A stretch of DNA of 64,000 nucleotides, taken from Pelobates cultripes. Taxonomy: Eukaryota > Chordata > Amphibia > Anura > Pelobatidae. Of the stretch, positions 1 through 11,755 are shown one piece after another. The stretch covers positions 98,287,366-98,351,365 of the forward strand of contig OW240921.1 in NCBI GenBank assembly GCA_933207985.1, in the 5' to 3' direction. The stretch's first letter is position 1. Each line of letters starts with the position of its first letter. The notes under the pieces were generated by a model. That model had not been told where the DNA came from. It worked only from the letters and a program-made list of their open reading frames with translations, and did not search any database. A program made the position numbers and the translations under genes.

Positions 1-3000
1 AAATTGATGCAAGAAAAAAAAAATTAAATAATAATTATTGCAGTAGTAAGGCTAATAAACCACTTAGGACAGACCTTTCAAAAGTGCATATATTGTACAT
101 ACACCTTTGTATCTTGTACTAAATCATAGCTTATTTCCTAGTTTTAATAAAATATCCATAGTTAATATAATTTACATTTTTCTGAAATAAAAAAAAAAAC
201 AGCTTTACCTTTATATCTATATACAATTATAACTACTTCTCAGGGACACGGAACACAGTAAATGGTAATAGCATGACATTATTAAGTTATATATTCTATC
301 AACACATTCGAATCTTGGGAGTAGCAAAGCTTTGTGTGGAAGAACCGTATTCGTGAATGAACCCTGTGCCACTGGCAAATTGTATAAATTGTTCTACTTG
401 TGATATGAATCTTCACAGCAGAATTATACTTGGAGAATCAGAAATGTGCTCGATAAATAGTGTTAGGCATCCCACTGTGATAGATCTGCAGGCAGCCCAA
501 GCCATTGGTGTTTCGAGGAAAAATAAAATCCGAACACCATTGCAAATCTTATCAGTATGTGCGGTGATTAAATTGTGAATTTATGATACTGAATGAATGA
601 ATGTGTCAATCAAACTCCAGGTGTATTTACATATTGTTTAAAGATCAGTGCGTAAATTGCATTTATCTGCTTTACTTTTCAAAATGCGCGTTAGATATTA
701 AATGAAAAAACAAATTGATATATGAGTTGTGTAACACTTGGGGGTGACTCCATGTTGAATTTATAGAGAATTGAAGAATAGTCTGTCATCCTCACTTTTT
801 TTTTCTTCAATGTATATTTCATTAACTCCTTCTCTCTATACGTGCATGTAGACAAAACATTTTTTTATCTTTTACAGCAAATTTATTTGCCAGGATGCCT
901 CGTCCACCCATTGCGCAGTTCATAAATATTAATGAAATAGTATATAATACAAATAATAATAATCTGAAAAAATGAAGTGGCCACCAGTGATATGCACTAG
1001 AGCAGTTTTGCATTTTTATTAAATATTCTTGTTTATAAGATTATATCTTACGTATACTATTAATGTTCCTTTAAATATGTTCCTAATATGTTAATTATTG
1101 CTCTGGAGGGAGTAGTACACACAGAGTAAAGATATAAACCAAGTAACTGTGGTTCTGAATATTATTGCATAATGAAAACTCTGCACTTTTCCTCATATTC
1201 ATCTGTCTTATAAAATCCTCAAAGGAAAAGTTTACTTGTGCTGTAAAATTGGACGAACACCTCGATCGTTTATAATCCAGCATTTTATTAAATATGGATT
1301 ATTGGATTAAACATAATGTTTGCCCTTTAGTGTTATATGCTTAAGTTGAGAAGCAGATGGTAGACTCACTGGTTGATATTAAATAAAGATCCACTCTTAG
1401 GACAAAAACTACTTTGTCTTAATGTAGTGCTTTTGGAGCATAGATGCTGCCCCATTTCTCAGAAAATGCTAAACATTGGTCGTTCCGAGAAGTGGCAGTG
1501 TTTATAAAAACACGCCAGAAGGTCGTAAGATAGAATACCACTACATGCACTTCCTCCTTTAGGTCTTCATATTTTAAAAGGACTTTTAGAATCATTACAC
1601 ACAGAATACTGGCAACAAATAATTGTATTCAGTGCATTCTCTAAAAGAAGCATTGGATTTCTACATTTGTCCTCAATTCTTCTCCCTTGAGAAGCATCTG
1701 ATTGAAGAAAGGGTCATCAGGATTGATGGCTTCTTCTGGATTATGGGTACGTTTTATGGAAATGTATTGTTTTTATTATTATTATTATTATTTTAATTGG
1801 GGGGGGATTAATCAATCTCCAACAATAAAGATTGTTGGAGTAGAACAAATATTTGACTGACCTGTAAAAACTATCAGGTATATTATATTGACAGCACACA
1901 CAAATTAGTGAACCTACCTACTTGCAGTACAGAAAACTCCCTGCAGCATACATTGCTATTATCATTTTAATATAATTTAACCATATAGTGGTTGTATATT
2001 TCCACAGTGCTGGATACTTTGACAGAAACAAATTAATTACTTTTGTATTTAGCGTTCTATTTTTCCCATTTTTTCAGGGGGTGGGATATTAATGTGTTCT
2101 AGAACTGGGTAGGATTAGGATAGAGATGAGGCTGTTGAGGATCATGAATAGTGTGCTAATTTCTGGATTGATACTGAATTGGATTCCTTCTCCCTAGAGT
2201 ACAAAATGACAACTCCTTAATTAAAATTTTGTAGAAGAAATGTTTAACTAAACATGAAATGAGAGATTCTTGTCTGTGAATAATGATTGATTCTACCATC
2301 AATGGAAGACCTCCATGAAATGCTACAGTTAATTAAAGATTACACTGCCCCAGATGGGAGACTTAATCTGCCTAGTTTTATTTCGGTACGATTTTAAATT
2401 AAAAAAAAAGATAAACTTAAGGTTAGTATTTTGTAGTATGATTGAGTTCAACTTTTTTAGAGAATAAGCACAGCTGTGGTTATGTAGAAAAAAACATTCG
2501 TAATCAGAAATCTTATTTTTAAAGCCATATTCAATTAAAAAAAATATATAGATGTATGTATCAGGATTAAGTGAATTTACTGTTTTCAGATTGTACCCTG
2601 CAGTAAGGAATGGCAGCTATCAATAGATCTTTAACTATGATTTTACATTATTTTATCTGATCCAATTAACTTTATTTTTTTTTACTTTAATAATATTTTC
2701 CCACACTATAAAGTACCAACAAATATTGAAACCTGTGTCTATAAATTAGTGTGTGTTTAGTCTTTACTTAAACTATCTGAGAATACTGCTTGCTTGCCTG
2801 TCTGTCTATCAAAGTCAGGGAAATTCTTTACCTTAATAGGTACATTTTAAAGACATTAAAATGTATTTAATGTCTTTAAATACATTAAAGGATTTAATAT
2901 GATCACTCTCATCATGGCTGGCTGACTGTTCTCCCTGATTTCTGTCGTAGAGCAAAATTAATGCTAGTCTGGGGTATGGACTGCTACTATTTAAACATAG

Positions 3001-4791
3001 ACACAAACGCATTCTCATTAGCTAAATGTTTTTATACGTTGCAGAAAGACTCATGCCATTGGAAATGGTGGATTCAGCAATGAAATGACTAATGTTAAAG
3101 GCCCTATGTTGCCTGCCAATCAGTGTAAACAAGTAATCCTTAAACCCCTCCTTTCAGACTATTTAGATTTAAGACTACAGGAATACACAACTGGTTGAAT
3201 ATCTAATTTAACCTTTTTAGTAAAAGGGTCATATTTGTAATCAGGACAGATTTCGCTCTAATTGGTCATTCATGTATTAATTAAATAATTTATTCAATTG
3301 CTCATTCGTTCATTCATCCATTCGACCACACACATCATCTCTGCTTGCATTCACAGTGATACCCTGTATGGCAATCTTCACATCATCTTTACTACTAAGA
3401 TTATTTACTTGTTATTTATTTTTTATTCATACACATTCTTATAATTTATTTTTGTCATTGTCTCATTTATTCCACAATTACTACGCAATAACCTCAGGGT
3501 ACTCGGGCATTGGAATTGCTCTATTGGACCTTTAATTTAAGGTTATCAGGTTAAACACTTAACTAAAACGGTTTCTAAAATAAACTTGTAACTTTTTACT
3601 TTTGACCCCCAAATCGAAAGTCCAGACTAGACATCTGTCTGTAAATATCTATCATACTTGAGAAAGCCATAGTCGCATAGATTGATGGTCCAAAAACCAA
3701 CTGCACGTCCCTGTGTTTTAATCATTTAAGTGGACTCATCAGTTGAATTTAATGTTTTTTATCTATATCAGCAGCGTACCGTCAGTTCTCTGTGTAAACT
3801 TTTCCAGTTCTTTAAAAGTCATGCTTTTATTTTGCTCATGTCATCTAGGTGCTATTTCAACATTTTAGTGTATTTTTGAATGTGCAACAACCCTGCAACA
3901 AAAAAAAAACTCTCTTAAAAAAAACAAAAAACAAAATTGAATCCCTCTGACTGTTAGAAATTGGAGGGATGAAAACTAAAGTTTTGTGGTATCTATATCA
4001 TAGAGAAGGACATATGAAAATCTACAAGTAGATCATTGAGTTGTTTTCAAGTTTAGTCACTTTGAATCTCTTTACGCTCTACTGTGCTTCAACGAGGACT
4101 ACGGAGGTCATTGCAGCAAGAGAACTGTCCTCGGGATAAGGTCTTGGGCTAATGACTGACTAAGTAATCACAATGTAAGATTTCATTCTGATTACGTTGA
4201 CAATGGTACAAAATATGTTTAAGAATTGATCCTGCTTTTTAAGAATCACTCAATTCTCAGTTGTATTAGAAAATGAAATATGTAGAACACTTATCATAGC
4301 ACATAGGATGCTTAGAAACTGACCTTGGCAAATGGTAACACCATTTATAGTCTCTGTGTCATTTAACATATGCTGAGATGTCCTTCTTTAAACAACAAAC
4401 AGCTTATGTTAGCTTGAAATGTGTGCTAGACAATGATAACAAAAATACACCGAAAATTATTCTGTGATTAGAACAGTCCATTTCTTTAGTCTTATAAAAA
4501 CTTTTATCTCCCTTTTTTGTGATAACTTCAGACACTGCATACATTTTTCTTATCAGTTATAGGGAAAACAGTGGCTGAGTTACACAGGGAATATCTGTCA
4601 CAGACAGCGACTGTGATATGGAAAACTGTTTATATAATCATACATGAGAAGTTACAAAGGTTGGTAACATCGAGAATCTTCAAAATATTAACCCTCTAAT
4701 AGTACATTATATAGATTATATGTAAAGACTTGCAAGCTCTGACATGACATAATATTAATATCAGACCTCATGGAAGCCACAGTTAAGATAC
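1..4791. other. Non-coding stretch, no gene recognised
   Basis: A+T-rich DNA with many stops in all frames; the longest open frames are under 75 codons and have no recognisable domain. It contains a short ATT triplet run near 1,776-1,793, A and T homopolymers, and a perfect 13-bp inverted repeat with a 5-base loop at 2,848-2,878. A segment around 1,392-1,500 resembles the inner part of the TTAA-flanked MITEs found later in the window, but no terminal repeats are visible. Could be intronic or intergenic. Confidence 0.6.
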
Positions 4792-4868
4792 TTAAAGGGA
4801 CATTGTAAGCACCAAACTAACCTAATCTTAATGAATAGTTTTTTACGCATACACCCTTTGCTCTAAAA
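4792..4868. mobile_element. Left end of a T2/Kolobok-like MITE (truncated)
   Basis: The segment opens with TTAAAGGGACATTGTAAGC, the terminal pattern shared by the other TTAA-flanked MITEs here (TTAAAGG followed by a purine-rich start). No matching right end was found before the LINE-like fragment that follows, so the element is broken. Family assignment is from terminal sequence only. Confidence 0.45.
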
Positions 4869-4914
4869 ATGTAATAACAGAGAACACCAAATGTCCTGGT
4901 CAGAGGACTAGGTT

Positions 4915-5590
4915 GCTGAGGGATAAGTGAGCGAGACGAGTTTCAGTTGCGTTCCTGCAGGAGACCCATTTTAAGGAAGGGTGACACGTGATCCTGCAGA
5001 ACACTAGGCAGCCGATCGAGTTTTCTTTCCATAACAGTAAATCCAAGAGAACAGGGGTTGCTATACTAATCACCAGGAGTGTTCTCTTTATCACCAAAGC
5101 TTCCAGTCAGGACCCTCAGGGGAGGTTCTTATTTGTAATGGCGACAATAGCTAAACACACTTTAAACTATGACCCCAAGATGGGATAGCATTACTTTCTG
5201 AGAAGGATGTTGGCCCAGTCAGAGAATTTTAGGGAGGGAACACTGATCATGGTTGGGGACTTAAATACATTGTTACACCCAGAGACGGACACATCTAAGG
5301 CGAGATGCTTGTTGCCCCTCTGACACACACGCAGAATTAGGAAGGTGCTCCGGGAGAGAGGGTTAGTGAACTGCTGGCATGTGAAAAATGCAGAGGGCAG
5401 AGATTACACTTTCTTCTCACAAACCCATGCCTCAAATAGCCGTATTGATTATATTTTTGTTGTCCAAGAATACCTATCCAATTTGATTGATGCAGACATA
5501 GGACAAGAGATAAAATTATACACTCGGCTGTTTCACCCTGTTTTAGACTTTCACATTTTTCAGTGTATGTACATGTGCTATGTGTGAAAT
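4915..5590 (+). pseudogene. Tx1/L1-type LINE ORF2 endonuclease fragment (decayed)
   Basis: Translated pieces in more than one frame line up with the apurinic endonuclease domain of L1/Tx1 LINE ORF2 proteins. Near 4,950-4,985 the peptide VAFLQETHFKEG carries the QETH motif and is then stopped. 4,988-5,188 gives GVAILITRSV and DPQGRFLFV, as in L1/Tx1 endonucleases. About 5,240-5,280 reads IMVGDLNTLLHPETD, the GD(F/L)N motif. 5,345-5,587 contains FFSQTHASNSRIDYIFV, the SRIDYIF motif. The order is correct, but in-frame stops and frame changes break it and there is no reverse transcriptase downstream. A dead, truncated copy of an enzyme that nicks target DNA for target-primed reverse transcription. 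High confidence in family, moderate in exact ends. Confidence 0.82.
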
Positions 5591-6095
5591 TACAATGCAG
5601 TTAATGATTTTAACCATTTGAGTACCAGAGGTGTATATAGAAATTAATTTGCACTGTCTTAATCTGTAAATTCTGCCATGTCTTTAGACATAAAGATACT
5701 GTTACACATATTTGAAATTCTAATGCAGATTTTTTTTTCATTTATATTAACATCAGATTAATGCTGATAATGCTTAGGCATTTATTTAACTATTCTATTT
5801 TGGTATGGAACACCACAGACTCTTATGCAGATGTCCTTTTTAAATAAAGAGTAGCATTGATTGTTGTGAATTAATAATAGCTCTGCCACAGGCTCAATAT
5901 AATATGATTATTTATATACATTGATTTGTGGCTTGTTGTACTGATGTGTTTGTGTTAGTGTAGGAGTCATTGATCAACAGACACACTTGTCAATATGTCC
6001 AATGATGTTCACTCAAGTAACAATGCTACTAAAGTATTCTTTTTTTAATATACACTTAATTTTGTGTGTTGATAACTATGAATAACGTGTATTTT
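5591..6095. other. Non-coding stretch
   Basis: A+T-rich DNA with no convincing open frame or repeat structure. It may include residual 3' sequence of the preceding LINE fragment, but nothing visible proves it. Confidence 0.5.
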
Positions 6096-6205
6096 TCTAT
6101 CTGCCTATCTATCCGTCTATCTATCCGTCCGTCTATCCATCCGTCTGTCCGTCTGTCCGTCAATCTATCTATCAATCAGTCTGTCAGTGTGTCTGTCTAT
6201 GGGCA
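6096..6205. repeat. Imperfect tetranucleotide microsatellite (CTAT/CCGT/CTGT mix)
   Basis: A run of four-base units of the form CTAT, CCGT, CCAT and CTGT, with interruptions. It makes the local serine/isoleucine-rich frames on the plus strand, which are not genes. Confidence 0.9.
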
Positions 6206-6261
6206 TTATAAACTGATTAAGCTTCATTGCACATTCATAAAAACCCACCAGAAGTCCAAAA

Positions 6262-6435
6262 CATAAAAAAGGGTCCAGACCTCCAATGTATTTGCTAACA
6301 GCACATACAAGGGCAACGTTTTGCCCATTGTAGGGTTTTTTGTCAAACCATTGACAAAGACCCCATGCATGGGTCAAAATATTGCCCTAGTGTGTGCTGT
6401 TAGCAAATAAATTGGAGGTCTGGACACTGAATATA
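6262..6435. mobile_element. Head-to-head pair of Penelope-like/hammerhead-type short repeats
   Basis: Two arms of about 80 bp face away from a centre near 6,345. On the plus strand the right arm reads TTGACAAAGACCCC, then GGGTCAAAATATTGCC, then a tail ending near AAATTGGAGGTCTGGAC. The left arm is the reverse complement of the same series (TTGACAAAAAACCC, GGGCAAAACGTTGCCC, then ATTGGAGGTCTGGAC). The order core, stem, (G/A)AAAC, tail, GGAGGTCTGG matches the repeat at 32,320-32,441 and the arms at 46,483-48,369. Relating these to hammerhead ribozymes of Penelope-like elements is an inference. Confidence 0.55.
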
Positions 6436-7710
6436 AATATTGGAATGCTGGACCTTTACATTTTTATTTCGAACACACTTCTCATTAGCCCATGCAAATA
6501 TAATTGATTTTTATTTTTATAGTAAGAAAAATTGGAGAGCGCTACCACATCAAAGCCCATGGACCAGCCTCCACTGGGAGCCGCTAGAATCTGTGTTTTT
6601 GTTGGTTGTCTAGTGGGAGAACACGGCTCCTATGACATAGACAATTATTCTCTGATCTCATCGGGTGTAGTAACTGATTACATTTGTAACTCCTTACAGT
6701 GCTATATCTAACAAATCATATTGACAACTTTAGGTACATCACTGAATAAGGTAATTCTAAAGGGAATCTTACTAAAGCATGTAGAAACTATGATTTAATA
6801 AAAAATGATTTGCAATTAAGTAATTAACTCATTCTAAAAGCTTAATGACATAGAGCAAGAATATAATTAAACACATTGATAATAACATGTACTGCTATTT
6901 ATTTTGATTTTTATCGACCTTGTTAGCATTCTATAAGTACAGCAGACAGTTTAATTAATTAAAAAACTAAAATTAAACAATGCAGCCAACAGTTGGTTTT
7001 AGTAGAGAAAATATGAATAAATATAAAAAATATAAAATAGCTACAAAGGTTGAAGTTTTATGAAAACAGGGAGACAGGGCAGGTGTCATGATAAATAAAC
7101 ATCTATCTCATTCTGTTTGCAGCGAGCATTGTTAAAAGTACAGTATATATCAGGGATATTTTTTTTTCTGGAGATCGAAAACAGGGACTCAGACTCTAGG
7201 ATTTCACAGGGAAATGCCAGCTGATACAGTGTCTTTATAAACAAGGACTTTGCTTATGATTAAGTGCTGCTAGGCACAAAACACGTCAAGAGCTTGTGTT
7301 GCTCTCACCCATCTGTTCCATGAAATTCTGTGTATTCTACAAAGTATTAGGTGGCAATAGATGCATTGAACTTTAGCATTGAACCAGTGTGCCCAGGCAT
7401 GTATCTTCTGTGAGTACTAGCTCTTTATGCCCACTAACCCCTGTCTTCCAGTTATGTGGACACAAGTTGCAAAGCAATGCAAAATTAAATGTAACCCATA
7501 AAATCCCTCTAACCCTCCTCTGTTATTCAGAATTATATTTTTCCACCGATACAGAGATAAATTGCTCTGGCAGCGACCAATTCTAAGCTTCTGCATCTAT
7601 GCAGAAGGACTAAAAGCAACAGCTCCTTCTTTTCACATCTCACATTGTAAGCAAATTTGAAGAATAAACCCGCCACTGATGTTTAGGGTCCTTTGGCTCT
7701 GGGCTATGTG
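6436..7710. other. Non-coding stretch
   Basis: No gene or clear repeat recognised. A+T-rich with short homopolymers; open frames are short and without familiar motifs. Confidence 0.5.
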
Positions 7711-7987
7711 TTAAAGAGACACTATACACAATCAGACCACTTCATCTTATTGAAGTGGTTTGAGTGCAGTATCCATGTCCCCTTAACCCTGGGTTTTGCA
7801 TGAGGACATCCAGCAACTTCAAAATACCCATACGAAAGCAGTGATTCAATGCGCATTAAATTCCTCCATCAGTATGACATCTCTGAACCAGGTAAGTGGT
7901 CACTTGTTGGGGAGGACACGGAGGCAGAGGGACACTATAGCATTAGGAATACAGCTTTGTATTCATAACATTATAGTGTTCCTTTAA
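7711..7987. mobile_element. T2/Kolobok-like MITE, 277 bp, both ends present
   Basis: Begins TTAAAGAGACACTATA and ends TATAGTGTTCCTTTAA, so the ends are inverted repeats bounded by TTAA. Inside, near 7,736-7,762, is an inverted repeat around CCACTTCA / TGAAGTGG, also found in the elements at 33,521 and 35,679. TTAA target sites and AAAGG termini are typical of Kolobok T2 MITEs known from Xenopus. It has no coding capacity and would depend on a transposase made elsewhere. Confidence 0.82.
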
Positions 7988-8570
7988 GGGGGCACAGAAT
8001 TACGAACTATCAAGAAACGAGAAAGTATGTGTAAAACATTGTTCCTTCTATGCTCAAAATACAAAAATGTACATCTTTAAAAAACCCATACTATTTTTAG
8101 CAGACTGTGATTTATTTATTTTTTACGTTTAATCCCATTTAAGAAGCAAAATTAAAAAAGAAAAAGTAGTACAGTGTTTGTTTAATATTTCATAATATGA
8201 GTGCTTTGTTAAAACAATGCAAGTGTGCACAGCAGTGTGTTGAAAGCCTGCTCTCTGTATTACACTACATGCTCATGTTTAATCACTGGTTGTGTTATAC
8301 ATGATTTCTTCCTAGAAGGAACTAAGCAATGCTACTGTAGCTCAGCCTATTTTCTGTTTATCCATTAATACACCAGCTGACAGATTTGTAGTTAATCCTC
8401 AGCTCATGTGTATTTAGAAAAGCCCTCTATTTCACAAAATATTATTTTCTGTGGACAATCTGTGCAGGTGGGTAGGTAAAGAGGGCACGTTAACCTCCTT
8501 GGAACATACAGGTACACCAAAAACATTCCAAAACCTAAATTACAGTCCCCGATCCTCTTAGAGTTCTAAG
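7988..8570. other. Non-coding stretch
   Basis: No gene or repeat structure recognised. Confidence 0.45.
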
Positions 8571-8962
8571 CAATCTTAATGTGGCTCTCACACACACACA
8601 CAACCACCCACACCAACACAATCTTAATATGGCTCTCACACATACAACACACAACCACCCACACAATCTTAATATGGCTCTCACACATACAACACACAAC
8701 CACCCACACCCACACAATCTTAATATGGCTCTCACACACACACAACACGCAACCACCCACACCCATACAATCTTAATATGGCTCTCACACACACAACCAC
8801 CCGCACCCATACAATCTTACTATGGCTCTCACACCCACAACACGCAACCACCCACACCCACACAATCTTACTATGGCTCTCACACCCACAACACGCAACC
8901 ACCCACACCCACACAATCTTAATATGGCTCTCACACACACAACACACAACCACCCACACACA
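8571..8962. repeat. Minisatellite, about 8 units of 44-53 bp
   Basis: The block AATCTTAATATGGCTCTCAC recurs eight times, with unit starts near 8,572, 8,621, 8,666, 8,717, 8,770, 8,814, 8,865 and 8,914. Each is followed by a CA-rich spacer (ACACAACCACCCACACC). Spacing varies from 44 to 53 bp because the CA-rich spacer changes length. All six frames stay partly open, which explains the overlapping histidine/threonine-rich frames; they are not genes. Confidence 0.95.
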
Positions 8963-9652
8963 CTGATTCACAGACCAGGAAGGGCCCCCAATCTGGCATT
9001 CTGCTACGGCTCTGGGCAAGCTTAGTATGTTTCTGTTGCTGAGCCCTTAATTTATATTTATTCTATTAGCTCTGCATTGCTATAAAAATGAAGTGAGCTT
9101 GGCTAACTCTGTCACTTTCTGGTCTGGGGAGAGTTTATTGCAGAGTCTCCAAATATTTAAGTTGTGAAATAAATACAGGATTGATGTTTTCTCCAATTTT
9201 AGCAAATTTAATTTTTTTTTTCATATATGTTTTAATGTATTATCTCTCTATATTATAAACTATATAGTGTCCCTTTAAGGATTTAAGGCGGTTTGAGCAA
9301 AGCAGGAATATAATAAACAGAAAGATGCTTAGCTATCACTGACCTCAATTTTTTATTGGCGTGAGTCCCGGTTATACCTATAAACTTGCAGATTACTTGG
9401 AAAATAACTGCCATCATTCTACTGAATTCCTTTTCTTCAACTCATTCAAATAATCGTTGCAGCAGTAAAGTGCTATATATAGATATATGGTCTTGGGTGA
9501 GATCATGGGAAATGGTCTGCAATGGGGAAAACTGCATGTACACATGTGTTGTCTATTAAGCTGCTCACATTTACCACGTACAACTGCATTTGACTAATGT
9601 TAAAAAAGTTTCCATATATATCTTGCTTTGGGTCCCTAAAAAAGGTGCTACT
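8963..9652. other. Non-coding stretch with one MITE end
   Basis: No gene seen. At 9,258-9,278 the sequence ACTATATAGTGTCCCTTTAA matches the right end of the TTAA-flanked MITEs, but no left end could be paired with it. Confidence 0.5.
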
Positions 9653-9660
9653 GCCTATTG

Positions 9661-9797
9661 CAGGCTTCCCCAAACTCCGGCCCTCCAGATGTTGATGAAC
9701 TACAACTCCCATGAATCCATGAATGAAATAACTAGGCTGAGAATCATGGGAGTTGTAGCTCAGCAACCTCTGGATGGCCGGAGTTTGGGGAAGCCTG
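9661..9797. mobile_element. Short hAT-like foldback MITE, 137 bp
   Basis: Ends are inverted repeats: CAGGCTTCCCCAAACTCCGG at the left and the reverse complement at the right. The middle pairs TACAACTCCCATGA with TCATGGGAGTTGTA, so the whole element folds back. The flanking octamers GCCTATTG (9,653-9,660) and GCCTAACC (9,798-9,805) look like a decayed 8-bp target duplication, as expected for hAT. Close relatives in this window lie at 25,664, 48,899 and 60,888. Confidence 0.8.
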
Positions 9798-9805
9798 GCC
9801 TAACC

Positions 9806-9869
9806 CATTGTACAGCGCTACGGAATTTGTTGGCGCTATATAAATAATAAAATAATAATAATAATAATT
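9806..9869 (+). mobile_element. L2/CR1-type LINE 3' tail
   Basis: The sequence ATTGTACAGCGCTACGGAAT followed by TTGGCGCTATATAAATAATAA and an AAT repeat resembles the 3' terminus shared by L2-clade LINEs, which end in GCGCTATATAAAT and a short tandem tail. Only the last 60 or so bases are present. A second copy is at 11,660-11,710. Confidence 0.55.
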
Positions 9870-10142
9870 GTGTGACCTTATATTCCACTAGAGTAATTAT
9901 AGCCATTTCACTATTATTAGAATAACAGGGCATGTTTCTTGTTTCATCCATGCAGACATTATACACAAGATAATCACAGGGTTATTCGCTTAACCCCCAA
10001 AATTGCAGCAAATTAAAATCTGAATCACAAACACTAACTATAACTGATTGGGAGATTGTTTTAGAACCACCCTACCTGTCTAAATTTGGCCATTAAGATT
10101 TCAGTTTGATGTGCAGATTTTATTGCATAAAACACTTGGACT

Positions 10143-10290
10143 GTGAATTGTCAGAAATTCAAAACAAATTGTAAGTTTTAGGCCAAAAAAACCTAAATTT
10201 GAAATAATTCACCAAGTCGGCTATGTTTCCATAGAGGCTAAATTGTGGTAAACTTTGAAATTCACTTGCAATTCAGCTAGAATTCACTAC
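10143..10290. mobile_element. GAATTC-type palindromic MITE, degenerate copy
   Basis: Contains AAATTC/GAATTT-rich arms around GGCCAAAAAAACC and GGCTATGTTTCC, with an end resembling TTTGAAATTCACTTGCAATTC. The same arrangement of arms recurs at 14,550, 28,931, 29,400, 36,861, 43,615 and 55,130, so it is a repeat family. Its class is not established. Confidence 0.5.
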
Positions 10291-10342
10291 TTCACGCGCT
10301 AGTGATTACCCTGATAGTAGCACATATCCTTGGTTTCATGAC

Positions 10343-10665
10343 TAGTGATGTCGGTTCGCCGAACGGTTCGAGAACGGACTCATCATTGAGTAAACTTTGA
10401 CCCTGTACCTCACAGTCAGCAGACACATTCCAGCCAATCGGCAGCAGACCCTCCCTGATTGGCCTCCTGGACAGCTCACTAATAATGCAGCTTCACAATG
10501 GATGCTGTCCAGGAGGTGGGAAGGTCTGGGAGGGAGGGTCTGCTGCTGATTGGCTGGAATGTGTCTGCTGACTGTGAGGTACAGGGTCAAAGTTTACTCA
10601 ATGATGAGTCCGTGGCGAACCATTCGTGGCAAACCATTCGTGGCGAACCGTTCGGGACATCACTT
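10343..10665. mobile_element. hAT-like foldback element, 323 bp, perfect 8-bp target duplication
   Basis: The identical octamer TTCATGAC flanks the element (10,335-10,342 and 10,666-10,673). Termini are TAGTGATGTC and GACATCACTT. The two halves are near-perfect inverted repeats of roughly 120-130 bp (for example GGACTCATCATTGAGTAAAC against GTTTACTCAATGATGAGTCC) around a short centre near 10,474-10,500. Near each end is a GGTTCGCC/GGCGAACC motif; at the right it is repeated three times with variations. The perfect duplication suggests a fairly recent insertion. No coding capacity. A second copy is cut by the window end at 63,973. Confidence 0.85.
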
Positions 10666-10673
10666 TTCATGAC

Positions 10674-11289
10674 CCATTTAAGATTTCATTTTCAGTTGCT
10701 TACTTAATATACATGCTATATCTATCATTAGTTTACTATTAGGAATTATTAGCTAAAGAATCTCTACACAATCTACGACAGATACGATCTAGAGAGGAAT
10801 TTACCATGAAAACTATTAAATATCCTGGCACTTTTCCCAGAATCATATAATAGTGGTATTATATAAAATACACCAATGCTGGACTAAGTTAAACAGACAG
10901 AATGTTACTATGGCAACTATAGTCTCCTTCTCAACTGCCCAGGAAGCAACGGAACATCAAAAACTTGATAAATAAAGCACTGCCGAACTAATACATCAAA
11001 CCGCATTTGATGTGTGTAATAAACAAACAGAGTGATATTGGTAAATGTACTTAGTTGGTATGTATAATCATTTGTACAACAGAAATAATACAAAGGTTAG
11101 AATGTGCTAGTTATCTGTAAATATACAATTTTTAACCAAATCATCAGGCTCATATCTTTTTCCAGTGATTTCCTCGCAGATCTGGAAATATCTGATATCT
11201 CTCAGCCAATCCTGATCATCGTATGTGTTTTAATGTAAGAGCTGTAAAATTCTCCATTAACTGTTGCTCAGCAAGACTATATGCGAAAA
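10674..11289. other. Non-coding stretch
   Basis: No gene or clear repeat recognised. Confidence 0.45.
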
Positions 11290-11710
11290 TACAGACACAC
11301 ATGACATCAGACTGCCAGCATTTAAGATGGACAAAGAGGGACACTTTAATTTTAACGGTGTAAGTGGGGGTGTGGCCAGGAGTGGGGCTGTTTGAAAATG
11401 TTTAAATGACTTACTAATACTTATGTAACCAAAATTAAATTTTGAACATAAAAAAATTATCTTGTTTACACGGATTAATTTATAAATAGCTTTATTTAAA
11501 TTTAAAAACATGTAAGTGTGAGTATTATTGCTGCTGAACACTGGTATAAATTCAGAAACACCAAAAATATACTGAACTCCTATAAAGGAGAGACAGAGCG
11601 ATGTGTGCCCAAAATAGGGACTGTCCCTCCTAAATATGGACACTTGGGAGGTATGTACGCATTGTACAGCGCTGCAGAATTTGTTGTCACTATATAAGTA
11701 ATAATAATGT
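11290..11710. repeat. Unclassified interspersed repeat plus L2-type LINE tail
   Basis: The left part has GGACAAAGAGGGACACTTTA and GTGGCCAGGAGTGGGG. The right part has AAATAGGGACTGTCCCTCCT and ATATGGACACTTGGGAGG, a style of partly self-complementary frog repeat. It is followed at 11,660-11,710 by TTGTACAGCGCTGCAGAATT and CACTATATAAGTAATAATAA, a second copy of the L2-type tail at 9,806. A 152-codon minus-strand frame across it has no recognisable domain and is probably accidental. Confidence 0.4.
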
Positions 11711-11755
11711 GACATAACCTTGATTTTGCCTTTAAATTCATTGAAAAAAATGTGC

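Noticed and set aside
8535..9025. Several overlapping open frames of 62-113 codons on both strands
   Set aside because: All are produced by the CA-rich minisatellite; the peptides are periodic and mirror each other.
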